NCBI GenBank assembly: GCA_013695175.1 | Contig: JACDAZ010000265.1 | Location: forward strand, 1 to 5,349 | Length of the DNA stretch: 5,349 nt | Direction of reading: 5' to 3' | DNA from: Flavisolibacter sp. | GTDB taxonomy: Bacteria > Bacteroidota > Bacteroidia > Chitinophagales > Chitinophagaceae | Part shown: positions 1-5,349 of the stretch, piece by piece | How positions within the stretch are numbered: the stretch's first letter is position 1 | Layout: the number at the start of each line of letters is the position of its first letter | Made by a program: the position numbers and the translations under genes | Notes under the pieces: generated by a model | Told to the model about the DNA's origin: nothing | The model's input: only the letters and a program-made list of their open reading frames with translations | The model's database searches: none

Positions 1-744
1 TGTAGCCATTGCCGCCGGTAAGGTGGCTGACTGGGTACTGAAATAAGCTCCAAAAGGACATCCTAGCCAACACTTATTACGGTACTGGCAATTAGTTCTA
101 TTGTTTAATGGAGCGGTTAAATTAGCCGCCCGTCCCATGATCATCCTCTTCCTACCATAATGTTTATTGATTCTTTCTGCAACATCTTTCTCCACACAAT
201 TCATTTCCATTACAGGTTGAAATTCACTATCAGGTAATTGAGGAAGTCCCTCTTTTGAACCACTGATACCTGCAAATTTTTCAACGTAGCTGTACCAGGG
301 AGCAATGTCTTTGTACCTGATAGGCCAATCTACAGCTATACCATCTTGTGCATTAGCTTCAAAATCAAATTCACTCCAGCGATAACTTTGTCTGCCCCAT
401 AAAAGAGAACGACCTCCAACCTGGTATCCTCTAAACCAGTCAAAACGCTTTACTTCAACGTAAGGATTATCTTTTTCGTTAGCCCACCAGTCAAGGTTCA
501 TTTCGTTTAGGGGATAATCTCTGCGCAATACCGGATAGTCCTGGATCATTTGCTGTGTACGACCACCACGGTGTGGAAACTGCCAGATATCCTTATTGGC
601 ATTTACATAATCTTTTACATGCTCCACATTTTTGCCACGTTCAAGTAATAAAACTTTGAGTCCTTTTTCAGTCAGTTCTTTTGCAGCCCATCCGCCACTG
701 ATGCCCGAACCAACAACAATTGCATCATAAGTATTATCAGCCAT
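1..744 (-). CDS. GMC family FAD-dependent oxidoreductase, N-terminal part (3' end beyond left edge)
   Basis: This frame stays open for 248 codons from ATG at 744 to the window edge, so the C-terminal part with the catalytic His/Asn is not visible. Residues 6-18 (YDAIVVGSGISGG) form the Rossmann FAD-binding glycine motif, and E36 in VLLLERG is the expected ribose-binding acid. VGGRSLLWGR (109-118) is the second flavin-contact motif of the GMC family (GMC_oxred_N type). C219-x5-C225-x3-C229, followed by PFGAYF, resembles the cysteine motif of Fe-S-containing FAD-dependent glucose dehydrogenase catalytic subunits. No signal peptide is present, so the protein is either cytoplasmic or exported with a Tat-bearing partner. 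It would oxidise a sugar, glycoside or polyol hydroxyl; the substrate cannot be told. It lies 131 bp after the isomerase gene on the same strand and may share its transcript. It is a divergent paralogue of the GMC gene at 3217-4956. No Shine-Dalgarno sequence precedes the ATG, and MADNTYDAIVVG is a normal start for the family. Confidence 0.9.
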   Translation of the reverse strand, partial: MADNTYDAIVVGSGISGGWAAKELTEKGLKVLLLERGKNVEHVKDYVNANKDIWQFPHRGGRTQQMIQDYPVLRRDYPLNEMNLDWWANEKDNPYVEVKRFDWFRGYQVGGRSLLWGRQSYRWSEFDFEANAQDGIAVDWPIRYKDIAPWYSYVEKFAGISGSKEGLPQLPDSEFQPVMEMNCVEKDVAERINKHYGRKRMIMGRAANLTAPLNNRTNCQYRNKCWLGCPFGAYFSTQSATLPAAMAT

Positions 745-783
745 ATTTCAAGTTAAGTTATTAATTACAAGTTTGTTCAATTT

Positions 784-804
784 AGCTATCAGCTATCAGC
801 TATA
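784..804. repeat. three-copy 7-bp tandem repeat (AGCTATC)n upstream of the left GMC gene
   Basis: Units at 784-790 and 791-797 are both AGCTATC; the third, 798-804, is AGCTATA. The core AGCT is self-complementary, so the transcript reads as repeated GATAGCT and could form weak alternative hairpins. An AT-rich stretch with a run of T follows on the plus strand (to about 814). The repeat sits 40 bp before the start codon of the GMC gene at 1-744. The rest of the gap 745-875 is AT-rich, with no ORF, convincing promoter or strong terminator. Confidence 0.8.
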
Positions 805-875
805 TAATTTTTTTAAAATATAAATTATTCAACAATTAATTATCAAATTAAAAAACATCACAATTGCATATTTGA

Positions 876-1748
876 TCATACATCACAAATTCTTATTGCC
901 TCTTCCAATGCTGCTATTTTATTTTCTTTTGATGGGGCAAATTCCTGCGCTACATATCCTTTAAATCCTGTTTTTGCTATACCCCTCATAATTGCCGGAT
1001 AAAATAATTCCTGTGAATTATCAATTTCATGTCTTCCGGGCACGCCAGCCGTATGATAATGACCAAAATATTTGTGGTTATCTGTAATGGTTCTGATTAT
1101 ATCGCCTTCACTGATTTGCATATGATAAATATCGTAAAGCAATTTAAAGTTTTCGGATCCTATTCTTTTACATAACTCTATACCCCATGCAGAATTATCT
1201 GCCATGTAATCAGGATGATTTATTTTGCTGTTTAATAATTCCAATTGAATAATAACACCTCTTTTTTCAGCTAATGATAGAATTTTTTTTAAGCCTTCAG
1301 CACTGTTTTTCAGCCCGGTTTCATCATCCATTCCTTTTTTATTTCCGCTAAAGCAAATAAGATTTTTATATCCTGCATCAGCCACCATATTAATATGGTC
1401 GGTATAATTTTTAACTAAAGTTGCATGATACTGTTTGCCATTCCATCCCTCGGTAAGTGATATTTCTGCACCATTACACATGGAAGAATCAACACCATGT
1501 TTCTTTAAAACATTCCATTCTTTTGGACCTACCAGGTCAATAGCTGAAAAGCCGATTTTCTTCACCACATTACACAATTCTTCAAGGGAAAGAAAACTAT
1601 AGGTCCACCTGGCAACAGAGTGATTAATGTTTCTTTTCAGCGTATTTGCTTTTTTTGCTCCACAGGTTGATAATGTAATAGCAGGTACTGCCACAAGAGC
1701 AGAACTACCCAATACAATATTTTTTATAACATTTCTTCTTGTAGTCAT
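876..1748 (-). CDS. Exported hydroxypyruvate-isomerase-like TIM-barrel sugar isomerase/epimerase (Tat signal)
   Basis: A 290-aa protein of the xylose isomerase-like TIM-barrel (AP_endonuc_2) superfamily, closest by eye to hydroxypyruvate isomerase (Hyi). Family blocks are QLELLNS (168-174), LLYDIYHMQISEGDIIRTI (203-221), GHYHTAGVPGRHEID (229-243), QELFYPAIMR (246-255) and VAQEF (266-270). E170, D206 and E269, with H232 nearby, are the likely metal and catalytic residues. Unlike cytoplasmic Hyi, it begins with a twin-arginine signal: TRRNVIK (3-9), a hydrophobic stretch to about residue 26, then LSTC with C29 as a possible but weak lipobox, because Thr before Cys is unusual. The domain starts near residue 40, so the mature barrel is about 250 aa, normal for the family. 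The start codon lies one base after the permease stop, implying translational coupling. Its real substrate may be a keto-sugar made by the neighbouring GMC enzymes rather than hydroxypyruvate. Family and export signal are firm; the substrate is inference. Confidence 0.92.
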   Translation of the reverse strand: MTTRRNVIKNIVLGSSALVAVPAITLSTCGAKKANTLKRNINHSVARWTYSFLSLEELCNVVKKIGFSAIDLVGPKEWNVLKKHGVDSSMCNGAEISLTEGWNGKQYHATLVKNYTDHINMVADAGYKNLICFSGNKKGMDDETGLKNSAEGLKKILSLAEKRGVIIQLELLNSKINHPDYMADNSAWGIELCKRIGSENFKLLYDIYHMQISEGDIIRTITDNHKYFGHYHTAGVPGRHEIDNSQELFYPAIMRGIAKTGFKGYVAQEFAPSKENKIAALEEAIRICDV

Positions 1749-1749
1749 A

Positions 1750-2994
1750 TTAAGTTATTGGTGTTTGCGCTAAGCCTTTATCTGCATCTGCGTCAGTAAT
1801 TTCTTTTTTCCGGATTGGTTTAAACAACAAAGCAAATAATGCAAGAATAATAAAAGAAATTATTGCAGGTATCATCCAGATATTTTTCCAGTCATGTCCA
1901 TCAACAGTAGCATATTTTTCTGCAATTATCCCTGCAAACCAAAATCCAATTAACATTCCTACTCCATAAGTTGCTAAGGTAATCATGCCCTGTGCTGAAG
2001 ACCTGATGCGATCGCCGGCTCGTTCATCTGTATAAATTTGTCCTGTAACAAAAAAGAAATCGTAACAAATACCATGAAGGATAATACCTGTGTACAACAT
2101 CCACATTCCACTCCCGGCATCTCCAAAGCCAAAAAACAAATACCGTAATGCCCAGGCTGCCATTCCTACAAGCAACATTTTCTTTACACCAAGTCTAACA
2201 AAAAACCAAGGCATTAAAAAAAGAAAAACTACTTCTGAGATTTGCCCAAATGTCATTTTACCCGCAGCGCCTTCAACACCTGCTTCATTTAAAAACAGGT
2301 TTGTAAGCTGGTAATAAAATGCCAGCGGTATACATATTAATAATGATGATATAAAAAATATAAGAAAATTCCTGTCCTTTAATAGCCCTAATGCGTCTAA
2401 ACCAAGAATCTCCCCAACAGTTACTTTTTGCCCTGCCTTTGGTGGTGGCGTTTTTGGTAATGTAAAACTATAAATGCCTAATGCAAGAGAAACAACAGCT
2501 GCAGTTAAGAAAGTATTTATTAAAGACTGGTCTCTCTCCCAACCCATCATCGTTATTACCCAACCTGTAGCAATCCAGCCAATAGTACCCCATAATCTTA
2601 TATAAGAAAACTCTTTTTCGGGATTGGACATTTGTTTAAATGATATAGCATTAACCAGCGCAAGTGTTGGCATAAACAATATCATATAAACAAGTAATAA
2701 TGGGTAAAAAGATGCAAAATCATCCACAGTAGTTATATAATACATTAAGGCTGCGCCGGCTAAATGCAATATGCCCAATATCTTTTGTGCATCAAAAAAA
2801 CGATCAGCTATTAACCCTATAACAAAAGGAGCAATAATGGCACCTAATGCCTGCGTACCATAAGCTAAACCTACCTGCACGTCAGTAGCATCAATAGATT
2901 TTAAATAAACATTCATTGTTACAAACCAAATGCCCCAAACAAAGAAATTAAGGAACATCATAGCAGAAAGCTGCATTCGTGTAAAAAATTTCAT
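1750..2994 (-). CDS. NupG/XapB-like MFS permease (nucleoside:H+ symporter family)
   Basis: A 414-aa inner-membrane transporter with about 12 hydrophobic segments, roughly 8-30, 42-63, 70-88, 97-118, 133-151, 161-178, 209-234, 250-267, 272-291, 297-319, 334-358 and 372-392. A cytoplasmic loop (179-208) divides the two halves. NupG-type blocks are visible: an N-terminal MQLSAMMFLNFFVWGIWF, GLIADRFFDAQKI (60-72) as the MFS motif-A equivalent, IRLWGTIGWIATGW (132-145), CYDFFFVTGQIY (310-321), RSSAQGM (331-337) and DWKNIW (368-373). The start is ATG at 2994. The frame can be extended to a TTG at 3042, but the added 16 residues are not family-like and no ribosome site supports them. It is the first gene of the leftward group and is coupled to the isomerase gene. 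Homologues are called nucleoside permeases, but this context of sugar oxidoreductases and an isomerase suggests a sugar or keto-sugar substrate. That is inference. Confidence 0.93.
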   Translation of the reverse strand: MKFFTRMQLSAMMFLNFFVWGIWFVTMNVYLKSIDATDVQVGLAYGTQALGAIIAPFVIGLIADRFFDAQKILGILHLAGAALMYYITTVDDFASFYPLLLVYMILFMPTLALVNAISFKQMSNPEKEFSYIRLWGTIGWIATGWVITMMGWERDQSLINTFLTAAVVSLALGIYSFTLPKTPPPKAGQKVTVGEILGLDALGLLKDRNFLIFFISSLLICIPLAFYYQLTNLFLNEAGVEGAAGKMTFGQISEVVFLFLMPWFFVRLGVKKMLLVGMAAWALRYLFFGFGDAGSGMWMLYTGIILHGICYDFFFVTGQIYTDERAGDRIRSSAQGMITLATYGVGMLIGFWFAGIIAEKYATVDGHDWKNIWMIPAIISFIILALFALLFKPIRKKEITDADADKGLAQTPIT

Positions 2995-3216
2995 AAGCAG
3001 TAAAATTGGTTTAAGAAAAAAACTTGTGCTGAAAGATTGCAAGCATAAGTGTAAACAAACATTCGTAGGTTATTAATTCTTAGTAGTGTTAAATGTACTA
3101 TTTTTTGAAAAGCTAAATTATCTAAATTTTTTAATGCTAAAATTATTTCTTAAAAAAAATATAAGGCAGCAAATCTGCAACAGCTTAAATTTATAGATCG
3201 CTATATTTTAAAGCTT
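2995..3216. promoter_or_regulatory. Divergent intergenic region, presumed bidirectional promoters
   Basis: This AT-rich, gene-free 222-bp stretch separates the divergent permease and GMC starts, so promoters for both groups are expected here. No clean pair of Bacteroidota elements (TTTG near -33, TAnnTTTG near -7) is seen. The nearest partial matches are AATGTTTG on the minus strand (3056-3063), which would give a leader of about 55 nt for the permease, and TATTTTTTG on the plus strand (3099-3107), one base too long. Neither has a convincing -33 partner. A dyad occupies 3181-3216. A tandem arrangement of Shine-Dalgarno-like sequences is absent on both sides, as is usual in this phylum. Confidence 0.45.
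3181..3216. promoter_or_regulatory. Imperfect inverted repeat abutting the GMC start codon
   Basis: Arms 3181-3196 and 3201-3216 are inverted repeats pairing at 12 of 16 positions without gaps, around the 4-base centre ATCG. The inner TATAG/CTATA and outer AGCTT/AAGCT parts are exact. The right arm ends at the base before the ATG at 3217. It could be an operator or an RNA hairpin enclosing the ribosome-binding region. AT-richness makes chance pairing possible. Confidence 0.4.
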
Positions 3217-4956
3217 ATGAGTGATTTACAAATAAAAGAACAACCCAAAACCTATGATGCTATCATTGTTGGCTCCGGTGCCGGGGGTGGGATGGCGGCT
3301 TTTATGTTGGCGAATGCCGGACTATCAGTTTGTTTGCTTGAGGCCGGTCCCGATTATGATCCGGCAAAAAATGTGATGCAAATGAAATGGCCCTGGGAAT
3401 CGCCACGCAGGGGTGCCAGTACAAAATACCGGCCTTTTGGTGATTTTGATGCCAGCTATTGGGGATGGGAAATTGACGGGGAGCCTTATACTAAAGAACC
3501 GGGAACGCAATGGGACTGGTGGCGGGCAAGAATGGTTGGTGGTAGAACAAATCACTGGGGCAGAATATCTCTTCGTTTTGGACCAAAAGATTTTCAAAGA
3601 AAAAGCATTGATGGTTTGGGTGAAAATTGGCCTATAACATATAATGAGATCAAACCATACTATGACAGGCTTGACCAATTACTGGGAGTTTTTGGAACGA
3701 ACGAAGGCCTGGAAAACGATCCCGATGGCATTTTTCTTCCCCCTCCCAAACCACGATTGCATGAACTAATGATTAAAAATGCAGCCTTGCAATCTGGAGT
3801 TCCCGTTATTCCTTCGCGTTTATCAATACTTACCAAAAAAATAAATAACGAACGTGGCGTTTGTTTTTACTGTAATCAATGCAATCGCGGCTGCCAGGTA
3901 TATGCCGATTTTTCTTCGTCATCAGTTTTAGTGAATCCTGCATTAAGAACAGGGAAGGTTGATATGTTTACAAATGCCATGGTCAGAGAAGTGCTTACTG
4001 ATAGAGAGGGTTTGGCTACAGGCGTTTCATATGTCAGTAAAGATAATTTACAGGAATACCGGGTAAAAGGAAAAACCGTTGTACTTGCTGCCAGCGCCTG
4101 CGAAAGTGCACGCTTGTTATTAAATTCCAAATCACCACGGCATCCAAATGGATTAGCTAATAGCAGTGACGTTGTTGGCAAATTTTTACATGATTCAACC
4201 GGTGCTGCAGTTGGCGGTGTTTTACCAAAATTGTTTGGCAGAAAAAGATATAACGAAGATGGTGTGGGTGGACTGCATATTTATTCACCGTGGTGGCTTG
4301 ATAATAAAAAATTAGATTTTCCTCGGGGGTATCATATAGAATACTGGGGTGGTATGAGCATGCCCTCCTATGGTTTTGGCTGGGGTGTAGAAGGATTAAA
4401 TGGAAAGTATCAAGTTAACGGAACTCAAAAAGAAGCCGGTGGTTATGGTAAATCACTAAAAGAAGATTACCGCTTTTTCTATGGTGCCCAGGTGGGTATG
4501 GCAGGGCGTGGTGAAGCTATACCAAGAGAAGATAATTTTTGCAACATAGATCCCGGTGTAGTAGATAAATTTGGAATACCAGTATTAAAGTTTAATGTTA
4601 AGTGGAGCGATTATGAAGTGAAACAGGCAAAGCACATGAAAGAAACGTTTAAAGAAATTATGCATAATATGGGTGCTGTAATAACATCGGGTGCTGATGA
4701 TGGTCCTGAAAATAATTATGGATTGGCACCACCTGGAAAAATTATTCATGAAGCCGGTACTGTGCGTATGGGAAATGATGCAAAAAAATCCGCATTAAAT
4801 AAATGGAACCAGGCCCATGATTGTAAAAACTTATTTGTAATGGATGGCGGACCTTTTGTTTCACAGGCAGATAAAAATATTACGTGGACAATCATGGCTC
4901 TTGCTATGCGTTCATCGGAATATTTGGTGAGTGAAATGAAAAAAGGAAATATTTAA
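3217..4956 (+). CDS. GMC family FAD-dependent sugar/glycoside dehydrogenase, catalytic subunit-like
   Basis: A complete 579-aa GMC oxidoreductase, usual length for the bacterial sugar dehydrogenase branch. The FAD Rossmann motif is AIIVGSGAGGG (15-25; G19, G21, G24), with E42 in CLLEAG. VGGRTNHWGR (107-116) is the second flavin motif; H113 sits in the GGxxxHW pattern where pyranose 2-oxidase carries its flavin-linked histidine. C216-x5-C222-x3-C226, with an extra C219, resembles the Fe-S motif of FAD-dependent glucose dehydrogenase alpha subunits. In the C-terminal GMC domain, HEAGTVRMG (511-519) supplies the likely catalytic base H511, and N554 in NITWTIMALAMR is the second active-site residue. 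There is no signal peptide. The next gene encodes a Tat-signal small subunit that could carry it to the periplasm and pass electrons on. Oxidation of a sugar or glycoside hydroxyl is expected; 3-dehydrogenation is a guess. The start has no Shine-Dalgarno sequence and lies at the foot of a dyad. Confidence 0.95.
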   Translation: MSDLQIKEQPKTYDAIIVGSGAGGGMAAFMLANAGLSVCLLEAGPDYDPAKNVMQMKWPWESPRRGASTKYRPFGDFDASYWGWEIDGEPYTKEPGTQWDWWRARMVGGRTNHWGRISLRFGPKDFQRKSIDGLGENWPITYNEIKPYYDRLDQLLGVFGTNEGLENDPDGIFLPPPKPRLHELMIKNAALQSGVPVIPSRLSILTKKINNERGVCFYCNQCNRGCQVYADFSSSSVLVNPALRTGKVDMFTNAMVREVLTDREGLATGVSYVSKDNLQEYRVKGKTVVLAASACESARLLLNSKSPRHPNGLANSSDVVGKFLHDSTGAAVGGVLPKLFGRKRYNEDGVGGLHIYSPWWLDNKKLDFPRGYHIEYWGGMSMPSYGFGWGVEGLNGKYQVNGTQKEAGGYGKSLKEDYRFFYGAQVGMAGRGEAIPREDNFCNIDPGVVDKFGIPVLKFNVKWSDYEVKQAKHMKETFKEIMHNMGAVITSGADDGPENNYGLAPPGKIIHEAGTVRMGNDAKKSALNKWNQAHDCKNLFVMDGGPFVSQADKNITWTIMALAMRSSEYLVSEMKKGNI

Positions 4957-5001
4957 TGTGCAAATGTGCGGATATGAAGATTTGGAGATTTGGAGATTTG
5001 G
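4955..5001. repeat. 8-bp periodic repeat block overlapping the GMC stop codon
   Basis: AATGTGCA (4955-4962) and AATGTGCG (4963-4970) are followed by GATATGA (4971-4977) and three exact copies of AGATTTGG (4978-4985, 4986-4993, 4994-5001), then AAATG. The first unit shares its leading AA with the TAA stop (4954-4956). No ORF or stable hairpin is apparent. Together with the next repeat pair it fills nearly the whole spacer between the GMC gene and its presumed partner gene. My impression is that such short periodic repeats are common between genes in this phylum. Confidence 0.85.
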
Positions 5002-5011
5002 AAATGTAATA

Positions 5012-5041
5012 ATTCAACATTTATAATTTAACATTCAACAT
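5012..5041. repeat. Direct repeat ATTCAACAT, two copies 21 bp apart
   Basis: ATTCAACAT occurs at 5012-5020 and 5033-5041, separated by the AT-rich TTATAATTTAAC. The second copy ends 9 bases before the ATG at 5051, so it lies in the translation initiation region of the small-subunit gene. The unit differs from that in the preceding block. Confidence 0.7.
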
Positions 5042-5050
5042 AATAAAAAG

Positions 5051-5349
5051 ATGCATCGTAGAGAAACTTTAAAAATATTAGCTATCAGTACTTTATCGGC
5101 GCCCTTTGTTTTAAACAGTTGTAAAAGCAAAGAACAGGAAACTGCTGATGCAAATAAAGCAGTAGCTAAAAGTTCCATTGATCGTTTTAAAGAAGAAGCT
5201 GAAGCGGATAAGCAAATAATGAAAGGTCGATTTTTTACAGTTCATGAAATGGCAACAATTGCTGTATTGTCTGATATTATAATTCCTGCCGATGAAGTGT
5301 CCGGAAGTGCAACAGATTCAGGTGTACCAGATTTTATTGAATTCATTGT
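5051..5349 (+). CDS. Gluconate 2-dehydrogenase subunit 3-like Tat lipoprotein, N-terminal part (runs off right edge)
   Basis: The frame is open from ATG 5051 through 99 complete codons to the window edge. The N-terminus has a twin-arginine signal (HRRETLK, 2-8), a hydrophobic stretch (9-21) and a good lipobox LNSC with C24, so the mature protein is probably a membrane-anchored lipoprotein at the cell envelope. Residues 25-58 form a charged linker. The start of the Gluconate_2-dh3 domain follows: FFTVHEMATIAVLSDIIIPA (61-80), then D81 and GVPDFIE (91-97). In Burkholderia-type FAD glucose dehydrogenase and glucoside 3-dehydrogenase complexes, such small subunits carry the signal-less GMC subunit through the Tat system and stabilise it. 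Position 94 bp behind the GMC gene on the same strand fits that role. A cytochrome electron acceptor is not visible and may lie beyond the edge. No Shine-Dalgarno sequence is present; the leader is AATAAAAAG before ATG. Confidence 0.88.
   Translation, partial: MHRRETLKILAISTLSAPFVLNSCKSKEQETADANKAVAKSSIDRFKEEAEADKQIMKGRFFTVHEMATIAVLSDIIIPADEVSGSATDSGVPDFIEFI

Noticed and set aside
798..816. T-run after the AGCTATC repeats as an intrinsic terminator
   Set aside because: The run of T is on the plus strand, but no gene on that strand ends here, and no GC-rich stem precedes it.
2090..2314. 74-codon plus-strand frame inside the permease gene
   Set aside because: It lies wholly antisense to a clear transporter gene, has low-complexity composition and matches no family I know.
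2995..3042. N-terminal extension of the permease to a TTG codon at 3042
   Set aside because: It adds 16 residues not typical of NupG-like proteins, needs a rare start, and the ATG at 2994 gives the family-like beginning MKFFTRMQLSAM.
3166..3178. GCAG-CAAAT-CTGC short inverted repeat as a terminator or operator
   Set aside because: Four-base arms are too short, and no T-run follows on the plus strand.
3413..3637. 74-codon plus-strand frame overlapping the right GMC gene
   Set aside because: It is an out-of-frame shadow; the GMC frame carries all the conserved motifs there.
3325..3678. 117-codon minus-strand frame inside the right GMC gene
   Set aside because: It is antisense to the conserved FAD-binding part of the GMC gene and its translation shows no domain.
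3876..4181. 101-codon minus-strand frame inside the right GMC gene
   Set aside because: It is antisense to conserved GMC sequence and has no recognisable features.
5079..5089. TTAGCTATCAG, the same string as at 783-793 in the AGCTATC repeat
   Set aside because: It encodes Leu-Ala-Ile-Ser in the signal peptide of the small subunit and occurs once there, so the match is probably chance.

Overview
The window looks like chromosomal DNA of an AT-rich member of the Bacteroidota, plausibly a Chitinophagaceae-type sphingobacterium. The pointers are AT-rich intergenic DNA, start codons without Shine-Dalgarno sequences, and a characteristic set of neighbouring families: GMC oxidoreductase, gluconate 2-dehydrogenase subunit 3-like lipoprotein, secreted hydroxypyruvate-isomerase-like TIM barrel and NupG-like MFS permease. 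The lineage is inferred from these traits and no marker gene is present.

Layout: two divergent gene groups flank a 222-bp intergenic region (2995-3216). Leftward runs an MFS permease (1750-2994), then a Tat-signal TIM-barrel isomerase/epimerase (876-1748, one base after the permease stop), then, after a 131-bp gap with a 7-bp tandem repeat, a GMC oxidoreductase cut by the left edge (1-744). Rightward runs a second, complete GMC oxidoreductase (3217-4956). A 94-bp spacer made almost wholly of short repeats follows, then the start of a gluconate 2-dehydrogenase subunit 3-like Tat lipoprotein (5051 to the right edge).

How the genes may work together: both GMC proteins lack signal peptides and carry the same Cys-x5-Cys-x3-Cys motif, at matching places in the chain. 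This resembles the Fe-S motif of bacterial FAD-dependent glucose/glucoside dehydrogenase catalytic subunits, which are exported by riding on a Tat-signal small subunit. The small lipoprotein here fits that partner. The exported isomerase and the permease would then complete a cell-envelope route: oxidise a sugar or glycoside to a keto-sugar, rearrange it, and import the product. The components are read from sequence. The substrate (for example a 3-keto-glycoside) and the joint pathway are inference.

No RNA gene, IS element, CRISPR array, riboswitch or convincing intrinsic terminator was seen.
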